DNA from: Nitrospiraceae bacterium | GTDB lineage: Bacteria > Nitrospirota > Thermodesulfovibrionia > UBA6902 | NCBI GenBank assembly: GCA_003599505.1 | Contig: QZKO01000058.1 | Span: 1 to 41,281 of the forward strand | Direction of reading: 5' to 3' | Length of the DNA stretch: 41,281 nucleotides | In this document: positions 37,525 to 41,281 of the stretch, one piece after another | Layout: each line of letters starts with the position of its first letter | Numbering within the stretch: position 1 is the stretch's first letter | Made by a program: the position numbers and the translations under genes | The notes under the pieces: generated by a model | Databases searched by the model: none | Told to the model about the DNA's origin: nothing | Seen by the model: the letters and a program-made list of their open reading frames with translations, nothing else

Positions 37525-38628
37525 ATGAGAAAGAGTATGCCGTTCCTGCTGTGCATTGCTGTTATGCTATGGACTTTCAGTTATTCACACGCCGCTGAAT
37601 ACATCGGTTCTGATGTATGCGCCGAATGCCATGCCGGCAAGTATAATGATTGGGTGGTCTCAGGCCATCCCAATAAACTGAGAAAAGCAGAGGCCGCAAA
37701 ATACGCAGGACTGCCCCTACCCGAGGGTTATACATGGGACGATATATCTTATGTTATAGGCGGCTCACACAAGAAGGCCAGGTATATAGATAAAAAAGGC
37801 TATATCATAACCATGACGGGACCGAATAAAGACCGCCCCGGCAAGAACCAGTACAATATCGAAACAGGCACATGGTCTGATTATCATCCCGGCGAGAAAA
37901 AGAAATATGATTGCGGCAGATGTCACACAACGGGCTACTCCAAAGAAGGCAGTCAGGACGGGCTTGAGGGAATAGCCGGAACATGGGTTTCCCCCGGGAT
38001 ACATTGCGAGCAATGTCATGGTCAGGGAAAAGATCATGCGGTCACCGGCGACAAGACAAAGATAAATGTGAATAAGTCGGCGCTGCTTTGCGGAAGCTGT
38101 CATATAAGGGGGACCAAAGATAAAATACCGGCAAAGGGCGGCTTCATCCAGCATCACGAGACTTTTAACGAGCTTTCCGTCAGTGAAGCGGGGGCGGGGA
38201 AAAAGTCCATGGATTGTGTAACCTGTCATGACCCGCATAAGAGGGTAAAATTTGCCATTAAAAAAGATTGCGCAGAATGTCACAGCAAAGAAGCCGGCAG
38301 TTATAAAGGAAAACCTATGGAAGCAGTCGGAGTTAAATGCGTTGACTGTCATATGCCGAAAGCTACCAAGTCCGCGACGTCGAAAGGCAAATATGAAGGG
38401 GACGTGAGGAGCCATCTCTTCAAGATCAATCTTGATCCGAAGGCTGAAATGTTCTATAAGTCTCCCAAACTTGATAAAGAAGGCAAACAGGTTCTTGATA
38501 AGGAGAGGAAGCCTGTGATGGAGGAATTTGCAAGGGGCTTTGTGACTGTGGAGTTTGCGTGTTTGAACTGCCACAAGAATAAAGATAAAGATTGGGCGAT
38601 TACAAAGGCAAAAGATTTTCACAAATAA
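37525..38628 (+). CDS. Secreted octahaem cytochrome c (cytochrome c554-like)
   Basis: A 367-residue protein. ATG 37525 is used because AGGAGG ends about six bases upstream. A signal peptide (FLLCIAVMLWTFSYSHA) is followed by the opening SDVCAECHAGKYNDWVVSGH, typical of the cytochrome c554 family. Eight haem motifs: CAECH, CGRCH, CEQCH, CGSCH, CVTCH, CAECH, CVDCH and CLNCH. Isolated histidines (SGHPNK, HHETF, RSHLFK) can act as distal ligands. Related octahaem proteins include electron carriers and nitrogen- or sulfur-compound reductases; I see no motif that fixes a substrate. It is transcribed alone from a sigma-54 promoter and ends at a clear terminator, so it is probably co-regulated with the conduit genes. 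Confidence 0.9.
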   Translation: MRKSMPFLLCIAVMLWTFSYSHAAEYIGSDVCAECHAGKYNDWVVSGHPNKLRKAEAAKYAGLPLPEGYTWDDISYVIGGSHKKARYIDKKGYIITMTGPNKDRPGKNQYNIETGTWSDYHPGEKKKYDCGRCHTTGYSKEGSQDGLEGIAGTWVSPGIHCEQCHGQGKDHAVTGDKTKINVNKSALLCGSCHIRGTKDKIPAKGGFIQHHETFNELSVSEAGAGKKSMDCVTCHDPHKRVKFAIKKDCAECHSKEAGSYKGKPMEAVGVKCVDCHMPKATKSATSKGKYEGDVRSHLFKINLDPKAEMFYKSPKLDKEGKQVLDKERKPVMEEFARGFVTVEFACLNCHKNKDKDWAITKAKDFHK

Positions 38629-38652
38629 AAGCAGTAATGAAGTATTACCGTG

Positions 38653-38683
38653 AAGGACGGGTCAAGGCCCGTCCTTTTTTTTT
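38653..38683 (+). terminator. Rho-independent terminator after the octahaem cytochrome
   Basis: AAGGACGGG (38653-38661) pairs with CCCGTCCTT (38668-38676) over a six-base loop, followed by a run of T to 38683. Confidence 0.9.
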
Positions 38684-38693
38684 GCGGCAGATA

Positions 38694-38723
38694 GCCACGA
38701 ATGAACACGAATAAGCACGAAAG
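38694..38723. repeat. Tandem CACGAATGAA repeat
   Basis: Three ten-base units (CACGAATGAA, CACGAATAAG, CACGAAAG) lie between the terminator and the radical SAM gene. This is another short-period intergenic element, distinct in sequence from the GGCAAAG, AGAAGTA and CACAGAG families. Confidence 0.7.
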
Positions 38724-38774
38724 AAGAAAAACATTTAATATAAATATATTCTTAACCAAAATGGTGATAAGACA

Positions 38775-39791
38775 ATGGATGCCTACAAGCTGAACTACAG
38801 GGACGGAAAGGGTGAAGTAGAAGCCATCCCGAAAAAAGGCTGGGCCCTGGACGTTTGCGCGACTTTTAACAAAAAATATTTGTGCTGTAATGTGCATGTG
38901 CTCAAATCAGTCCACAATTGCCCGTTTGAATGCTCATATTGTTTCCTTCAAAATTATCTGAATGACGGCGTCACCAAGTCTGTGCGCGACATCGATGCCC
39001 TTATGAAAGAGGTGAGAGATAAAACCGGGAAGGAGCCCCTGAGGCTTTTCCGGGTCGGGACCTGGGCGCTTGGCGACAGTCTCGCGCTGGAAGACAAGAC
39101 AGGGCAGGCGGCAGGCCTCATCCATGAGTTTGCGGGACAGGGAAACGCTGTCCTTGAGCTCAAGACAAAATCCGACTGCGTTGAGCCGGTCCTTAACCTC
39201 AATCACGGGGGGAAAACTATTATATCGTGGTCGCTGAATACGCGGCATATTATTGAATCCGAAGAGAACCGGACGGCGTCCCTTGAAAAACGGCTGGAAG
39301 CCATGAGCAGGACTGCAAACGCGGGGTATCTTATCGGTCTGCATTTTGATCCCATGATATTTTATGCGGGATGGGAAAAAGATTATGAAGCGCTCGTGAA
39401 CGATGTGTTTGAAGCCGTGTCGCCTGAAAGGGTCGCGTGGATATCGATCGGAAGTCTCCGCTTTAATCCCGAAATGAAAAAAAAGATTGAGAACAATTAT
39501 CCTGAGAGCAGACTGACCTGCGCCGAAATAGTGCCGGGCGATGACGCGAAGCTGCGTTATGTGAAGCCGCTCAGGGTGGCCATGTACAGACGTCTTTACA
39601 ACGCGCTGCTCAAACACATTTCGGAAGACAATCTTGTTTACCTGTGCATGGAGCGGTGGGACGTCTGGGACAAGGTCTTCGGATATCACCCTGATTCAGC
39701 GGGACATCTCGATTACCTGTTTGCTGAGTCTCTTTACAATAGGTTCAGGCTGTCGGATAAACAGCCGCAGAGGGAAATATATGATTACTGA
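38775..39791 (+). CDS. Radical SAM protein of the spore photoproduct lyase family
   Basis: A 338-residue protein. The radical SAM cluster motif CPFECSYC (CX3CX2C) near residue 49 is followed by FLQNYL, as in SplB-type enzymes. Further family-like blocks: RVGTWALGDSLALE, VLELKTKSD, IISWSLNTRHI and GYLIGLHFDPMIFY. SplB repairs the UV-induced spore photoproduct. Homologues of unknown role occur in many non-sporulating bacteria, and nothing here shows sporulation, so the substrate is open. A further Cys pair (LCCNVH) precedes the cluster. A GGTGAT lies upstream of the ATG. Its stop abuts the convergent SprT-like gene with no terminator between. Confidence 0.85.
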   Translation: MDAYKLNYRDGKGEVEAIPKKGWALDVCATFNKKYLCCNVHVLKSVHNCPFECSYCFLQNYLNDGVTKSVRDIDALMKEVRDKTGKEPLRLFRVGTWALGDSLALEDKTGQAAGLIHEFAGQGNAVLELKTKSDCVEPVLNLNHGGKTIISWSLNTRHIIESEENRTASLEKRLEAMSRTANAGYLIGLHFDPMIFYAGWEKDYEALVNDVFEAVSPERVAWISIGSLRFNPEMKKKIENNYPESRLTCAEIVPGDDAKLRYVKPLRVAMYRRLYNALLKHISEDNLVYLCMERWDVWDKVFGYHPDSAGHLDYLFAESLYNRFRLSDKQPQREIYDY

Positions 39792-40466
39792 TCAGCCCCA
39801 CCTGTTCTTTTCCCATTCCAATGCCTTACGGTAATGTCTGAACATCTTCTCGCGCTCCCTGAATTCCCTTGAATGCACAGCGCGTCTGCCGTTGACTGTT
39901 CCTGCGCCCATGTCTTCGTGCAGCATTTCATGATAAACAATGAATTCCAGGAAATACCGAGGTACCCCTTTGCTGTCAAGAAGGGGATTTATCCGGATCA
40001 GTTTGTCGTAATGACTGTAGCTGCCGAGGGTCCTTTTTCTTGCGGCGCGTTTTGAACACACCCTTCCCCATGTTATGGAGGCGGAGATATTCCCTCCGAA
40101 ATATTCTTCATTCAGGGCGTTGAAGGCTGCGATCAGGTCATGATACTTTCCCTCTGCATTTATCGCGACCTTCCCCGGCGGCCTCTTTTTTAGCCTGTGG
40201 GAGTTCTGATTGATAAAATCCCTTATAAGCGGGGCTCTCCCTTTTTTATTTTTTATAAAACCTGCCATCTCATCCAGCACCTCCCTGCCGGCTGACAGGA
40301 AGATTTTATGGAGCCTGACGGAAACGGAATCTCCTTTGTTTTTAAATGAGAGCATGCTGGTGGAATTATCGGTGACAACAACAGATATGCCCTTGTCTGT
40401 TTTTTTCTCGAGGTACTGCCTGAGAGCGTCCGCATCGCAATTAAAATGAAGGGGCAACTGATGCAT
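39792..40466 (-). CDS. SprT-like zinc metalloprotease-type protein
   Basis: A 224-residue protein. The N-terminal half (1-110) is basic with no recognised domain. The C-terminal half has the SprT-like pattern: LIAAFNALNEEYFGGNISA near residue 112, a strand with RTLGSYSHYDKLIRINP, then the zinc motif VYHEMLHEDMG (HExxH) near residue 180 and a third histidine in AVHSREFRE. SprT/Spartan-type proteins cut proteins crosslinked to DNA; whether this one is active is not known, but the metal ligands are present. It is transcribed toward the radical SAM gene. Pairing of two DNA-repair-like genes is suggestive but may be chance. Confidence 0.8.
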   Translation of the reverse strand: MHQLPLHFNCDADALRQYLEKKTDKGISVVVTDNSTSMLSFKNKGDSVSVRLHKIFLSAGREVLDEMAGFIKNKKGRAPLIRDFINQNSHRLKKRPPGKVAINAEGKYHDLIAAFNALNEEYFGGNISASITWGRVCSKRAARKRTLGSYSHYDKLIRINPLLDSKGVPRYFLEFIVYHEMLHEDMGAGTVNGRRAVHSREFREREKMFRHYRKALEWEKNRWG

Positions 40467-40947
40467 AGGTAAATATTAATACACCGGCGCGCGAAATACC
40501 ACAGCCGGTCGGGATATGGGATTTCGGGTCGGCCTATTGGGCGCAATGAATTGCGCCTAATTGCCGGCAAATTATAACTCCCCGTTCCATTCTTAAATCC
40601 TGTCCGACGGCCATTTCGTTGTCAGGTTTGCCGAGACCTCGTTCTTCGTCGCTTCTCAGCCTCATATCGCCACCTGCATTTTAGGGAGTGTTTCCAGTAA
40701 TCATCACCCGGTGAGTCTGATGTCTTAGCCGGATGAACTTGAATATTCGTCTCTATTATGAACGCGACCCGCACCATATCTCTGAAACGATCATTAACTG
40801 GTTCGCACCAGAGCGTTATAAAGATAGGCGTGCCGTCGACAAACGGAACGCTTTGATTGCAGCGACTCTGTAACACTGACGGCATAATCCATAGGTTGCA
40901 TACTTTATCAACAGAGAGAATATATCTCAGAAAAGGAGGAACTTATT
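40467..40947 (+). other. Gap of about 480 bases with a palindrome and possible gene remnants
   Basis: Between the SprT-like gene and the broken phosphofructokinase gene. It contains the palindrome at 40537-40560. A 46-residue plus-strand frame (40733-40873) has sensible composition (RLYYERDPHHISETI, then RRAVDKRNALIAATL) but no ribosome binding site or known family, so it may be a remnant. An 87-residue minus-strand frame over the same bases looks like its shadow. A possible promoter precedes the next gene: TTGCAT at 40896-40901, with AATATA or TATATC about 17-19 bases on. Confidence 0.45.
40537..40560. repeat. Palindrome with GGCGCAAT core
   Basis: GGCGCAAT (40540-40547) and ATTGCGCC (40550-40557) are perfect inverted arms around GA. 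Size and arm style resemble the palindrome at 8124-8151, as if one repeat family had a variable core. Confidence 0.6.
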
Positions 40948-41281
40948 ATGGCAATCAAAAGAATAGGCATTATCACAAGCGGCGGAGACGCGGGCGGACT
41001 GAACGCGGTAATTAAGGGTGTTGCGTGTGTAGCGCACGAGATCAGACGCGCTGGTCATCAGTGGCGGCGATGATACCGGCAGCGTAGTCGTGGACCTCGG
41101 CGGACAGGGCATCCCCTGCGTGCATGTCCCCAAGACAATGGACCTCGACCTTCAGCCTTACAGTGTCGGCGGTGATTCGGCTATCAACCGGATAGCTGTT
41201 ATGACGCGCGACCTAAAGACAACCGGCATGAGCCATAACCGCGTCATGGTAATTGAAGTGTTCGGACGCTATGTCGGGCAT
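40948..41281 (+). pseudogene. 6-phosphofructokinase gene broken by an internal out-of-frame deletion, cut by the window end
   Basis: The start is clear: AGGAGG then ATG 40948, reading MAIKRIGIITSGGDAGGLNA, the N-terminus of phosphofructokinase (GGDAPGLNA in most). After about 30 residues the frame breaks near 41041 and ends at a TGA (41071-41073). In the next frame the family resumes as SDALVISGGDDTGS, then VPKTMDLDLQPYSVGGDSAI and LKTTGMSHNRVMVIEVFGRY. These match the IGGDDT, PKTIDND and SHxRVMVVEVMGR blocks that normally lie about 70 residues further on. So a segment of about 65-70 codons is missing and the frame is shifted. GGDDT rather than GGDGS hints at the PPi-using or mixed-type subgroup. 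The 3' end lies outside the window. Confidence 0.82.

Noticed and set aside
38934-39689. A 251-residue open frame on the minus strand
   Set aside because: Antisense shadow of the radical SAM gene; no motif or ribosome binding site.
40622-40885. An 87-residue minus-strand frame
   Set aside because: Low-quality composition and overlap with a better-looking short plus-strand frame; no family resemblance.

Overview
The window is 41.3 kb of bacterial DNA dominated by c-type cytochromes and their regulators. I count about 100 CxxCH haem-attachment motifs in ten multihaem proteins, plus one such motif in each of two sensor kinases. There are no rRNA or tRNA genes, no CRISPR array and no intact transposase. 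The gene content (multihaem cytochromes, NrfD-type membrane complex, sigma-54 activators, a spore-photoproduct-lyase-like radical SAM protein, an EndoQ-like protein) and the abundant short-period intergenic repeats suggest an anaerobic, metal- or electrode-respiring bacterium. Nitrospirota (Thermodesulfovibrionia-like) or a Desulfobacterota/Geobacter-like lineage would fit. This is inference; no phylogenetic marker was tested.

Layout. 1-2.4 kb: an AT-rich accessory stretch (leucine-rich-repeat protein cut by the window edge, two unknown genes, a PIN-domain toxin-like gene with a small partner). 2.4-5.4 kb: ordinary genes (malate dehydrogenase, Trm112-like protein, EndoQ-like PHP protein, two small proteins). 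5.5-9.2 kb: a four-gene respiratory operon (tetrahaem cytochrome, Tat-exported four-cluster ferredoxin, NrfD membrane subunit, 11-haem NapC/NirT-type cytochrome) resembling the Geobacter Cbc4 quinol-oxidising complex. 9.4 kb: a small trihaem periplasmic cytochrome. 9.9-12.0 kb: a sigma-54 activator and a receiver-PilZ protein. 12.2-18.0 kb: an NHL beta-propeller, a GEMM (cyclic dinucleotide) riboswitch, then three tandem OmcS-like hexahaem cytochromes. 18.1-31.5 kb: a tightly packed ten-gene run behind a strong -24/-12 promoter: three beta-propeller proteins, a hexahaem and a roughly decahaem cytochrome, an outer-membrane beta-barrel, two CsgG/LpoB-like lipoproteins, a 42-haem cytochrome and an AMIN-domain lipoprotein. 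31.6-37.3 kb: a sensor kinase with a periplasmic haem-c motif, a sigma-54 activator, and a PhnD-like binding lipoprotein overlapping a second haem-c-motif kinase. 37.5-38.6 kb: an octahaem cytochrome behind another -24/-12 promoter. 38.8-41.3 kb: radical SAM protein, SprT-like protein, and a phosphofructokinase gene broken by an out-of-frame internal deletion.

How the parts may work together (inference): the Cbc4-like complex would pass electrons from quinol to periplasmic cytochromes. The 42-haem and decahaem proteins, the barrel and the lipoproteins would carry them across the envelope. The OmcS-like proteins would form extracellular conductive filaments. Haem-bearing sensor kinases, sigma-54 activators, a PilZ protein and a GEMM riboswitch would tie expression to redox state and cyclic-dinucleotide level. 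The best candidate for an undescribed system is the 12.0-38.6 kb block taken as a whole: a sigma-54 and cyclic-dinucleotide controlled nanowire/conduit locus with its own haem-based sensors.
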